Below, piece after piece: positions 8,908-18,604 of a DNA stretch of 64,000 nt. The position numbers and the translations under genes are program-made. A model generated the notes under the pieces. It saw nothing but the letters and a program-made list of their open reading frames with translations. It did no database searches and had not been told where the DNA came from. Source of the stretch: Bacteroidota bacterium (GTDB lineage Bacteria > Bacteroidota > Bacteroidia > AKYH767-A > OLB10). The stretch spans positions 1 to 64,000 of the forward strand of contig JADKJB010000003.1 of assembly GCA_016722525.1 (NCBI GenBank), given 5' to 3'. Within the stretch, counting starts at the first letter, position 1; the number at the start of each line of letters is the position of its first letter.

Positions 8908-10581
8908 ATGAAAAATACAATTACAAAAATTATTATGCTCGCTTTAATTGGCTTGAGCAATATTTCATATGGACAAACACCCAACTGGGTTTGGACACAA
9001 AGTGCAGGAAGTACGGGAAATGAAAGCAGCTATAGCACCATCACAGATGCCTTTGGCAATGTGTATGTAACAGGTTATTATACTTCTCCTACTATCACCT
9101 TAGGAACAACTACATTAACAAATACAAGTGCCGGCAGCGAGGATATCTTTATCGTAAAATACGATGCTTCGGGCAATGTGCTTTGGGCTAAGGGTGAAGG
9201 TGGAAGTAGTTATGACTGGGGCATCAGCATTGCCGTTGACGGAAGTGGCAACAGTTTTATTACCGGTTCTTTTGGAAGCCCATCAATTACTTTCGGAGCA
9301 ACTACTCTAACAAAAACAGGCAGCTATCTTGATCTTTTTATTGTGAAATACGACCCCAACGGAAATGTGTTGTGGGCAAAAAAGCAAGACGGAGGCGGAA
9401 CCACTACCGATTACCCAACTAGCATTGCAGCAAATGACAGTGGAAATGTTATTATAACGGGTAGTTTTAGCCAGGGCTCTATCACCTTTGGAACAACTAC
9501 TTTAACCAATGGAAGCAATTTTGCGCCTTGTACTTTTATTGTGAAATATGACGGAAACGGAAATGTTCTTTGGGCGAAGTCCCCGACCGGAAATTCTAGT
9601 GGCTCCGGTGTCACCACCGATGCAAGCGGCAATGTGTATGTAACCGGATCTTTTATAACTCCCACCATCTCTTTTGGCACAATTACTTTATCCAATGCAG
9701 ATATTATTAACATTAGCAATGATATTTTTATTGTGAAATATAATGCCAATGGAACTGCTCTCTGGGCAAGAAAACAAACTGCGGGCGGAACCAGTAATGA
9801 TTATGCCAACAGCGTAGCCGTGGATACTAGCGGAAATGTTATTATAACGGGTAATTTTCTGAGTCCATCGATTACCTTTGGATCAAATGTTTTAACCAAT
9901 GCAGGCAGCAGTACCGGTGATATTTTTATTGTTAAGTATGGCCCCACCGGAACTGTTTTGTGGGCAAGGCAACAAGACGCAGGCGGATCACTTGGTGATG
10001 ATGCCGGCAGTGTTGCAGCGGATGCAAATGGGAATGTGCTGGTCTCGGGTAGTTTTGATAGTCCCACTCTCTCTTTCGGAATAATTACTTTAACCAATGC
10101 AGGTAGCAGTGGCAGTGATATTTTTATTGTGAAATACGACCCCAATGGAAATCTTTTGTGGGCCAAGCAACAGGATTCAGGCGGAACCGGTGGTGATGGA
10201 GTAAGCAGTGTTGCAGCGGATAACAACGGTAATGTTTATGTAGCAGGCGGCTTTAATTCTCCTTCCATCACCTTCGGGGCAACTACATTAACCAATGCAG
10301 GCGGCAACGATATGTTTATAGCCAAACTTGCAACTACAACGGGCATAGAGAATAATATTTTGAATAATGAAGTAAGTGTATATCCCAACCCTACAACAGG
10401 TTTACTATTTCTATCAAGCAGTTATAATGTCACTTTAACAGACTTGACAGGAAAAATAATCACACAAGAACAAAACACAAACGCTATTGACATTTCAAAT
10501 CAACCCTCAGGTATGTATTTCCTTTTACTGGCTGACAACAAGGGACAAATTGTTAAGCGAAGTAAAGTAATGAAAGAATAA
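8908..10581 (+). CDS. SBBP-like repeat T9SS cargo protein, 557 aa
   Basis: An intact secreted protein with signal peptide MKNTITKIIMLALIGLSNISYGQ. Seven repeats of about 65 residues follow, each with DIFIVKYDASGNVLWAK, then a DASGNVYVTGSF-like stretch, then SPTISFGTTTLTNAG. These are predicted beta-propeller blades of the SBBP kind. The end is a T9SS sorting domain of a different subtype from the two genes before it (VYPNPTTGLLFLSSS ... GQIVKRSKVMKE). It sits between two clusters of GC-rich palindromes. One of its repeat units has a close relative at the end of the 578-aa protein. Function beyond secretion is unknown. Confidence 0.87.
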   Translation: MKNTITKIIMLALIGLSNISYGQTPNWVWTQSAGSTGNESSYSTITDAFGNVYVTGYYTSPTITLGTTTLTNTSAGSEDIFIVKYDASGNVLWAKGEGGSSYDWGISIAVDGSGNSFITGSFGSPSITFGATTLTKTGSYLDLFIVKYDPNGNVLWAKKQDGGGTTTDYPTSIAANDSGNVIITGSFSQGSITFGTTTLTNGSNFAPCTFIVKYDGNGNVLWAKSPTGNSSGSGVTTDASGNVYVTGSFITPTISFGTITLSNADIINISNDIFIVKYNANGTALWARKQTAGGTSNDYANSVAVDTSGNVIITGNFLSPSITFGSNVLTNAGSSTGDIFIVKYGPTGTVLWARQQDAGGSLGDDAGSVAADANGNVLVSGSFDSPTLSFGIITLTNAGSSGSDIFIVKYDPNGNLLWAKQQDSGGTGGDGVSSVAADNNGNVYVAGGFNSPSITFGATTLTNAGGNDMFIAKLATTTGIENNILNNEVSVYPNPTTGLLFLSSSYNVTLTDLTGKIITQEQNTNAIDISNQPSGMYFLLLADNKGQIVKRSKVMKE

Positions 10582-10585
10582 CAGA

Positions 10586-10729
10586 TGGTTCGCGGGGACG
10601 CGAACCAAGGACAAACTCACATCTTCCATGTTCCCGCGAACCAAGAACAAACTCACATCTTCCATGTTCCCGCGAACCAAGAACAAACTCACATCTTCCA
10701 TGTCCCAGGTTCGCGTCCCCGCGAACCTG
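10586..10729. repeat. GC-rich palindromes bracketing a 36-bp tandem repeat
   Basis: A hairpin TGGTTCGCG-GGGA-CGCGAACCA (10586-10607) opens the block and CAGGTTCGCG-TCCC-CGCGAACCTG (10706-10729) closes it. Between them lie three head-to-tail copies of a 36-bp unit beginning GCGAACCAAG, continuing CAAACTCACATCTTCCATG and ending with TTCCC. Each unit carries one half of the palindrome, so the array looks like a palindrome pair that expanded together with its spacer. The block is in the gap between two cargo genes. There are no varying spacers, so it is not a CRISPR array. Confidence 0.8.
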
Positions 10730-10783
10730 AGGATTACTTGAAATTGAAAAATAAATTTAAACTAAACTCTTAAATTTAGCTAA

Positions 10784-11785
10784 ATGAAAAAAAGTCTATT
10801 CCTCATCATCTGCATTCTTTTTGCAAAAAATTTATTTGCACAATTTGATACCACAACCGCCATTTATGATTTTAATTCCCTTTCCAATGGAAATCTTAAT
10901 GGTCAGGATAATTGGGTTACTACAAAATGGAGCACCAATATTGACATCCAGGTTGCCGATACCGGTTATGATGGAACCAAAGCCCTTTATTTTAACCAGG
11001 TGGGTCCGGGTGTTGGATGCGATGCAAGCAAAGCACTCGATACTATTGGTTTTCCCGGTTTTTCTTTTACTCCTAATGGCACCTATATTTTATCATTCGA
11101 CATTAAAAGAAATTACTGGGGACTTGATTTTGGGTTTGCTGCGGACTTAAATGGTGATGGAAAAGTTACCAAAAATGATGCAAACGAAAAAGCATTGATT
11201 TTTAGAGCCGGCAATTCATTTGGTGAAAAAATGTTATTGCCAAACGGAACAACGTTTTCTTACAATGCAGGAATTAATGCCTGGACAACTTATGAAATTA
11301 CATTATCACAAATGAACACAATTGCAGGAGGACTGGTTGGAGTTCGTCTGAAGCAGCTTGGCTCCTCCACATGGACAGTAGTTGCCAGTAATTTGAATGC
11401 AGGAATTGATACAACTGTTGCTACTAAACAAAATCCTTTATTGTGGAACATGATGTTCATGCACTACGAAGGTTCATTTGGAGAACTTGATAATATTCGA
11501 ATCACAAAAATTACACCCTCTTCAACAACCGGCATCAGTTCTCAAAACACCGAAAATTCAGTTTTAATTTATCCAAATCCTGTGGTAAATGAGTTAACTG
11601 TTAAGTCTGATAACAATCAGCAATTAGATTTTAAACTTTATGATATTACATTAAGAAAAGTGCTATCGAAAACGTTTAGCAACTCAACTATAATAAATTT
11701 AGAACAATTTAAAAGCGGCGTTTATCTATATGAAATTGTGAACAAGGAGGGTATGATCAAGCAGGGGAAGATCGTGAAAGGATGA
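10784..11785 (+). CDS. T9SS cargo protein, jelly-roll-like, 333 aa
   Basis: Signal peptide (MKKSLFLIICILFAKNLFAQ) followed by a beta-rich secreted domain of about 230 residues. It resembles lectin or choice-of-anchor modules: it starts YDFNSLSNGNLNGQDNW and ends LDNIRITKI. An EF-hand-like calcium loop DLNGDGKVTKND lies at residues 121-132. The last 70 residues are a T9SS sorting domain (IYPNPVVNELTVKSD ... GMIKQGKIVKG). There is no catalytic signature. The calcium loop and fold make polymer or glycan binding plausible, but that is inference. Confidence 0.82.
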   Translation: MKKSLFLIICILFAKNLFAQFDTTTAIYDFNSLSNGNLNGQDNWVTTKWSTNIDIQVADTGYDGTKALYFNQVGPGVGCDASKALDTIGFPGFSFTPNGTYILSFDIKRNYWGLDFGFAADLNGDGKVTKNDANEKALIFRAGNSFGEKMLLPNGTTFSYNAGINAWTTYEITLSQMNTIAGGLVGVRLKQLGSSTWTVVASNLNAGIDTTVATKQNPLLWNMMFMHYEGSFGELDNIRITKITPSSTTGISSQNTENSVLIYPNPVVNELTVKSDNNQQLDFKLYDITLRKVLSKTFSNSTIINLEQFKSGVYLYEIVNKEGMIKQGKIVKG

Positions 11786-11847
11786 TGCGATTTGAATTCT
11801 CGTGAGCAACAAAATTGCAGAGATCAAGAACTGTTGTTTTAAAATGC

Positions 11848-11878
11848 TTGTTTAGATTAATATTTTCTTTTACGTTTG
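11848..11878 (+). promoter_or_regulatory. Bacteroidota-type promoter
   Basis: TTG at 11848-11850 and TACGTTTG at 11871-11878 are separated by 20 bases, matching the known TTG-N19-21-TAnnTTTG consensus of the Bacteroidota primary sigma factor. The predicted start of transcription is about 11885, some 50 bases before the ATG at 11934. Confidence 0.55.
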
Positions 11879-11933
11879 ACCTCACTAATAATTTTACATA
11901 TCACTAACAGTAGTAACTAATAAAATAGCTAAA

Positions 11934-14900
11934 ATGAAAAATCTGATTTTATCTTTCATCACATTGTTGCTATTACTAGCAATAAGAAATACAGAGGCAC
12001 AAAGTCTAAATGCGCCTAAACCCGAAAAAAACTTCTTTCAAATGCGCGATGAAATCCTCAAGCAAGTTGAAAAGGGGAAAGAGGAAAATTTCATCAACGA
12101 AGAAGAGAGAGAGAAGGATAATGCCATGACAAAATTCAAACGATGGGAACATTTTATGCTACCTCGGGTAGGACCAGCCGGAACTTTTTTTGAACCTGAT
12201 GCAGTTTACAATTCATATACAAACTATTACTCCAATCACACTCAAAACAAATCATTATTCAGCAATACCTGGCAAGCTATTGGACCATTTTCTGATTTCG
12301 GTGATGTCACTCAATCTTATAAGTTAGGAATAGGAAGAATGAATTGTATTGCACAACATCCCTTGGACAGCAATATTTTGTTTGTTGGTACCATGGGAGG
12401 AGGAATTTGGAAAACTACCGATGCAGGTCTTACATGGACTTGTCTTGACAATAATTTGCCCAGTATGAGCATCAGCGATATTGCAATTAATCCTTTACAT
12501 CCCGATAGCATATACGCTGCCACGGGGGATGCCATAGGGAACTATTTTGGGCTATCAGACTATCATCAGGGGCACTATTCTTGCGGTATAATTTTGTCAA
12601 CTGACGGCGGTACTACCTGGTCACAAACCGGTTTTAACTATCAGCAAGTAGAGAGACAAAATATTTATAGATTAGTTATTGACCCTGTTCAAACAAGTAA
12701 TCTCTTGGCGGGTGGTGACAGTGGTTTGTATCGTTCTACGGATGCAGGGGCAACATGGACGCAATTGGACACCACACGAATTTACGATATTCAAATTAAT
12801 CCTCTTGATGCTTCCAAGTATTATGCAATTGTTAATAGTGGATTTAAATTGAAAAGAAGCTATGATGGTGGTGCTACATTCAACATTACTAATACATCCA
12901 ACTTTTTTGGAAATGGTATGGCCAGAGTTCGTGTTTCTGCAGCCGATACAAGCAAAATATTTGTGGTACGTGGTTCGGGTGTTTTGGTGAGGAGTATTAA
13001 TGGCGGTCAAACATTCCAACTGGTGAATAACGTAGGAACTTTATTTAATCACCAAGGCGATTATGATAAGGCCTTAGTACTATCGCCTGTTGATACTAAT
13101 TTGATTTTAATCGGGTTGGTGCCACTTGTTAAATCGGTTAATAAAGGATTAAACTTTGCAGTAATTGATTCTATGGATTCGTACAACAACGGATTGCATG
13201 TTGACTTTCACGAACTCGAATTTTCAATATTCAATTCGAATACTCTTTATGCTGTCAATGATGGTGGCGTATATGTAAGCCATGATATTGGCGAAACATG
13301 GACTTCGCTCAACAATGGAATGAATGTAACTCAATATTATAAGTTGAGCTCCTCTAACTTAAATCCTGAAATGATTTTAGCTGGGGCACAGGATAATGGG
13401 CCTCACCTTTTTAATGGACAAAATTGGAATGTTTTAATTTATGCCGATGGCATGGATTGCAGTTTTGATAAAGCTGATGAAAATACTGCTTATGCCTCTA
13501 TTCAAAATGGATTTGTTTATAAATCAATTGATGGTGGAATTACTTATCCAAATTTAATTACTCCTGCCGGTTTTTATGGTGATTGGGAAACTCCACATCT
13601 TGCCAATCCGATCAATACCAACACACTATATTTGGCGGGGATAAAATCTATGAATCCTTTACTAAAGGCAATTCATGGCAAATTATTTCTCCCGTATTAG
13701 ATACTAACTTAGTGATTACATCTATTGCGCAATCTCCAGCAGACACACTTACGCTGTATGCAGCGTCTTTCCGCAATATTTTTGTTACTCACGACAAGGG
13801 CATTAGCTGGAATAATATCACTGCTGGTTTGCCGGCAGACTCAGCATCAATTACTGATGTGAAAACTGCTGACAATAACTCTAACACAGCCTATGTTACT
13901 TTTTCAGGATTTTATGCTGGAGAAAAAATTTACCAAACTACTGATGCTGGTTTGACATGGACAAATATTTCTGGCACCTTGCCCAATGTACCATTCAATA
14001 CAATTGTAATTCAAAATAATTCAAATAATGATATGTATGCAGGATGTGATTTCGGTGTGTTTTTTAAAAACGATACCATGACTGACTGGGTAGACTTTAA
14101 TTCTAACTTACCCGGAGTTATCGTTTCCGATTTGGATATCAACTACCGTAGCAGTAAATTATACACAGCCACACATGGTCGAGGAATTTTTTCTGTTGAT
14201 TTGGTAACACCTGTTGCGCCCATTGCAAATGATGCAGCTATAGCTCAAATTACAAGTCCTGAACCAAAAGACTATTGCGATAGCTTAACAACGCCATTAA
14301 CATTAAAAATAAAAAACTTTGGAAGCGATACGCTTTACACTGCAACTATAAATTATGCTATTGATAATGGAGTTTTGCAATCTGTTGCATGGGCAGGCTC
14401 GTTAGCTCCAAGTCAAACAGTTTTGGATACGGTTGCAACAATAACATTGTATGGAGGCAATCATTATATCAACGCTTTTACATCAAATCCAAATAGTGCT
14501 ACTGATGCATATCCGTTAAATGATGCCGCTTCAATAAACATTAATGTCGGAACTGCTATAGCTGCATTTCCATTTATTGAAGGATTCGAAACCGGAATAT
14601 TTCCACCCGTTGATTGGTCAACTTCTTCCAATGGCTCGCTTTGGTCTCAGGATACTACCGTTGGTGCTTATAGCAATTCTACACATTCAGCAGTTGCTGA
14701 TTTTTACAATGTACAAAGTGGTATTGATTATTTAAGTGCAATGAGAATTGATTTAACCAATGCAACTGCAACTCCATTCCTGGTATTTTCACATGCTTAT
14801 GCCATGTTTGATGCCACCTATTTAGATACATTAATAATAAGTGCTTCTGGTAATTGTGGCGATACTTGGGATATATTGTATTCAAAATCAGCACAAGACC

Positions 14901-15334
14901 TTGTAACAGTTGCCAATTTTGTAACTACTCCTTTTGTGCCGGCTGCGAATGAATGGGTTACCACCTATATTGATTTGACAGCCTACATGGGTCAGTATGT
15001 TAAAATACGTTTCGAAGCACACAGTGGTTACAGTAATTTATTATATATAGATGACATCAATATATTACATGGAACTGTTGGATTAACGGAAAATGATAGG
15101 AGCAACATCAACGTTTTTCCAAATCCAACCAATGGAACATTTAATGTCAGCGACCCCGATAATTTAGTTCAAAATATTCAGGTGTTTGATTCAAATGGAA
15201 AACTAATTTACAACAAAAGTTCAAAGCAAATTCACGAGCCTATTGACATGTCATCTTTTCAGCAAAGTTTATATTTTATAAAAATGCAAACGGTAAAAGG
15301 AATGGTGACGAAGAAGGTTAGTTTGATGAAATAA
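11934..15334 (+). CDS. BNR/sortilin-like propeller T9SS cargo protein, one frameshift
   Basis: Signal peptide (MKNLILSFITLLLLLAIRN...AQS), a charged linker, then many BNR/VPS10-like blades with Asp-box-like motifs (KTTDAGLTWT, RSTDAGATWTQLD, KSIDGGITYP, VTHDKGISWNN). After these come a CARDB-like segment near FGSDTLYTATINYAIDN, a choice-of-anchor J/MAM-like domain (EGFETGIFPPVDWS ... YIDDINI) and a T9SS sorting domain (VFPNPTNGTFNVSD ... MVTKKVSLMK). The frame breaks once, at GGGG 13637-13640. One extra G restores LAGDKIYESFTKGNSW and gives a single protein of about 1,130 aa. A propeller of this type often occurs in secreted glycosidases or peptidase-like proteins, but no catalytic residues were identified here. 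Confidence 0.8.
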
Positions 15335-15399
15335 TTTTAGTTGCAAAAAATTGGCACAATGAAGATGTGAAAAAATAGAGCAGTATTTCCAATTAGAGA

Positions 15400-15437
15400 A
15401 AGTAAGAAAGCGATTTATGCTTTCTTACTTTTTTTTA
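15400..15437 (+). terminator. Rho-independent terminator
   Basis: A perfect 12-bp stem AAGTAAGAAAGC/GCTTTCTTACTT with a 7-base loop (GATTTAT) is followed directly by a run of T. It lies 65 bases after the stop of the BNR-propeller gene and would end its transcript. Confidence 0.85.
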
Positions 15438-16251
15438 TCAATGATTACTCCTTTGCGCAGTCACTATTTCAAGTAAATCGCAAATTATCATTTTAAAAAT
15501 ATTCCATCAACTACGAGTTGTTTTTTTAGCAGAATCAAAAAATGGGCAAGCACAAAATTTCGTGCAGAAAACTGATTTCCCCGTCGCAAGCCGCACCAAC
15601 CACACTTCATCTAAAGCTTGCGATAGTTAAAGCTGTGAACTTTTTTGACCTGCAGCAAGTTTGGTCGCATCTATTTACTTTCTCTCAGATTGACCGGTAG
15701 GGTTGGGAGGACCGTTTAAAAGATGGTATACCAATAGCTGCAGGGTTTATTGGCGTACTAGAAGTATAAAACAATTGAATATAATAAAAGTCAGATGTTT
15801 CTATTGTTATCAACACGAATAGCCTGATTGTGAAACCCAGTTACCTATAAAAAAATGCAGTTTAAAATTTAGTACTATTTTCCGGATCAAAATAGCAATG
15901 GAGAAACCATATTTATACCTACTAATATCCGGATAGTCTACCAATTCATATCATCATCCTGAATGCGCTCAACTATTTTAAAGCAAATGAATGCAAATTA
16001 GCCCGATCTCAGCAAGAGTTCTTGGGATTGTTGGAAATTTTGTTGCTATTGTAAATTTAGTTACCTTTGAGAAGCAGAGGGTGGATGGGATCAGTATTTG
16101 GAGAGCAACAAGAAATAGTGTCCTCGGAGAATGTTAACACTGCTAAGTAATATACGGATTAGTTAATTCAGACTTTTTACTTATAGCAAATTTTAAATTG
16201 TTGAGAAGGCTATAAGACATAATGGAGTATTCAACATATTTTATTCATTAA
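15438..16251. other. 814-bp gap without a recognisable gene
   Basis: No open frame with coding character covers this stretch on either strand. A short run reading DGIPIAAGFIGVLEV before a stop at 15767-15769 may be the tail of a decayed gene, but this is weak. I saw no promoter with both boxes and no structured RNA. Confidence 0.4.
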
Positions 16252-18441
16252 ATGAAAGAATATATGAAACACTTAATAATTTTAGCTGTAACATTTTCAC
16301 TTTTTTCAGCACAAGCGCAAATTCCAACCGACAGTTTAAAAGGATACTATACTTTTAACGGGGTATATACTGATTATTCCGGACAAAGCAACAACATACT
16401 TTCTGGTTCAGGCACTTTCGTGGAGGACCGATTTGGGAACAGCAATGAAGCACTTTTGCTCGATGGTATTTCTGATTCCCTGGTCTTGCCCATTCCTGAA
16501 TTTTCCCCCATATCAGGAGATTTTACGATCAGTTTTTGGTACAAAACCAGTAGTCCATATATCATGAATTGTTTTTCTTCCAAACAATCACCCAACGATA
16601 CCACCAATAATTTTGAAATACAATTAAGTAGTCATAACAGTTATTACCTTCAGTATTTGCAACAATCCTTCTACCAAACATTTGTTTATTGGAATGGAAC
16701 CGGCCTCAATACAAACGCAATTGCCGAAGGAACACCCGGCGCATTCACATATGGGGAGTGGTGTCATTTTATAATTACACGCGAAGCCGATACGCTGAGA
16801 ATATTTCGAAACCATGTACTATACACATTAAGTATTGATAATCTTTACTCCGGATCACTGGGAGATGCAGTAGATTTAATATTCAGCGCAGCGCCTTATC
16901 GTTTTAAAGGTTCCATTGATGATGTGCGATTGTACAATCGCAGTCTCGACCAAGGTGAAATTGACTTCCTATGGTTTGAAAAAAACCCTTTTTCAATTAT
17001 TACCGTGAAACCCACTGATGCATATGTGCAAGGTTCCAACGTGTTGGTTTATTGGGAGTATGATACCTTGCAAATAAGCGATTCTATTTTGGTTGAATAT
17101 CGTATCAATGGTGGTCCTTGGATCGCAGCCGTTCACACAAATATGGCATATGAAAGTTATACCTATTTAAACATGACGTATGCGCCCGGAACAACTGTTG
17201 AAGCACGTGTTTCTGACTTTACGAATCCTTTACTTACCCAATCAACCGGGGCACTACTGGTTAGTGAATATGAGTGGACAGAAGTTGCTTCCACTTTACC
17301 GTTTAATGCAAAGGATGGAGCAGGATTAGTAAACTTTCAAAATAAAATGTGGCTATTGGGTGGTTGGGATCCGCCATATCATCCCCCTAACTACACACAT
17401 AGCGAAATATGGAGTTCAACAGATGGTGCCAACTGGACATTTGAAACAACCGCTCCTTGGCCGGGAAGACATTGTAGTGCCTGGCTTGCAAGCGACAGTG
17501 CAATTTGGGTTATAGGAGGAGATCCGCAGTCAGGGTGTTTGACCGATGTTTGGAAAAGTACGGATGGAATCAATTGGACACAAACAACAAGTGCCATTCC
17601 AGGATATGTACTAAGAAATAATCCGAACTACGCATACGCTAATGGTCAAATATTTGTGTATGGTGGCGAACAATGCAGCGGTAATCCTTTGAATGATGTT
17701 TGGAGTAGCATAGTTGGAATAACGTGGACGCAATTGCCAAATGCTCCTTGGTCGGGAAGAGGCATGCAGGTGAACAGCTGTGTTGACGGAAGTGGCCAAA
17801 TTTGGATGTTGAGTGGATCAAACGAAGGAACACGTAGATCGTTTAACGAAGTTTGGAAAACAGCGGATGGGATTACATGGACACTGGTGAATGAATCCGC
17901 TCCCTGGAGAGGCCGTTTATGGCATACTGTAGCTTGGTTCGATAATAAAATGTGGTTAATGGGTGGACTTGCAACGGGTGCAGAAATGAATGATGTTTGG
18001 TATTCAGAAGATGGAATTAACTGGCATGAATTAAAAAGCACTGCAGGAAACGAACCGGCAAATACGCGGCATGCTCAATCCACTACCGTTTTTGACAATG
18101 CTTTGTGGTATATGTGCGGAATTGCCTCCAACAACGCATGGAAAATCACTAATACAACAACAATGAGCGGGGTCAATACTACAGGTACGGAAACTTTCGG
18201 ATTGAAATTATCTCCAAATCCTGCTCTTGAAAATGTAGTAGTCTCATTTACTTCCTCAAATAATAAAAAACACACAATTCAGGTATATAACATGCTGGGT
18301 TCCTTAGTTTATGAAATGGAACATACTTGTATTGATTCAAGATGTTCAGCTTCAATCGACATCTCAGAAATTCCGGCCGGTGTATATTTTGTACAAGTTA
18401 AAAATCAACCGGGTCTAATTGCCAAAATCATAAAACAATAA
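16252..18441 (+). CDS. LamG-Kelch T9SS cargo protein, 729 aa
   Basis: A secreted multidomain protein. A second in-frame ATG at 16264 (MKHLIILAVTFSLFSAQAQ) gives a cleaner signal peptide and may be the true start. Residues about 25-240 are a LamG/concanavalin A-like lectin domain (GYYTFNGVYTDYSGQSNN, DFTISFWYKTSSP, GSIDDVRLYNRSLDQGEI). Residues about 340-650 are Kelch-like blades with WSSTDGANWTFETTAPWPGR and NDVWYSEDGINW motifs. The end is a T9SS sorting domain (LSPNPALENVVVSFTSS ... PGLIAKIIKQ). LamG plus propeller suggests binding of a surface or extracellular polymer. No frame damage. Confidence 0.87.
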   Translation: MKEYMKHLIILAVTFSLFSAQAQIPTDSLKGYYTFNGVYTDYSGQSNNILSGSGTFVEDRFGNSNEALLLDGISDSLVLPIPEFSPISGDFTISFWYKTSSPYIMNCFSSKQSPNDTTNNFEIQLSSHNSYYLQYLQQSFYQTFVYWNGTGLNTNAIAEGTPGAFTYGEWCHFIITREADTLRIFRNHVLYTLSIDNLYSGSLGDAVDLIFSAAPYRFKGSIDDVRLYNRSLDQGEIDFLWFEKNPFSIITVKPTDAYVQGSNVLVYWEYDTLQISDSILVEYRINGGPWIAAVHTNMAYESYTYLNMTYAPGTTVEARVSDFTNPLLTQSTGALLVSEYEWTEVASTLPFNAKDGAGLVNFQNKMWLLGGWDPPYHPPNYTHSEIWSSTDGANWTFETTAPWPGRHCSAWLASDSAIWVIGGDPQSGCLTDVWKSTDGINWTQTTSAIPGYVLRNNPNYAYANGQIFVYGGEQCSGNPLNDVWSSIVGITWTQLPNAPWSGRGMQVNSCVDGSGQIWMLSGSNEGTRRSFNEVWKTADGITWTLVNESAPWRGRLWHTVAWFDNKMWLMGGLATGAEMNDVWYSEDGINWHELKSTAGNEPANTRHAQSTTVFDNALWYMCGIASNNAWKITNTTTMSGVNTTGTETFGLKLSPNPALENVVVSFTSSNNKKHTIQVYNMLGSLVYEMEHTCIDSRCSASIDISEIPAGVYFVQVKNQPGLIAKIIKQ

Positions 18442-18604
18442 GTTGTAACGATGTATTTTATTGGTAGGATGGGATTTATTAAATTGAGAAACCTGAACAG
18501 GCATCAACTGCGAAAGCGTTTCACACCACCACTGCGTAAAATTGCAAGCCACAAGGCATTCGTATAAATGACACTTGAATAGGACTAATATTAGCAAACA
18601 AGAA

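Noticed and set aside
10600..10710. Possible CRISPR array
   Set aside because: The 36-bp units are directly adjacent with no variable spacers, and no cas genes are present.
10585..10773. Open frame of 62 codons with a 12-residue repeat (NQEQTHIFHVPA)
   Set aside because: It is a by-product of the 36-bp DNA repeat and palindromes; no start signal, no conserved family and a GC-rich repeat origin.
17391..18275. Several antisense frames inside the LamG-Kelch gene
   Set aside because: Shadows of the repeat-rich coding strand; no known domains.
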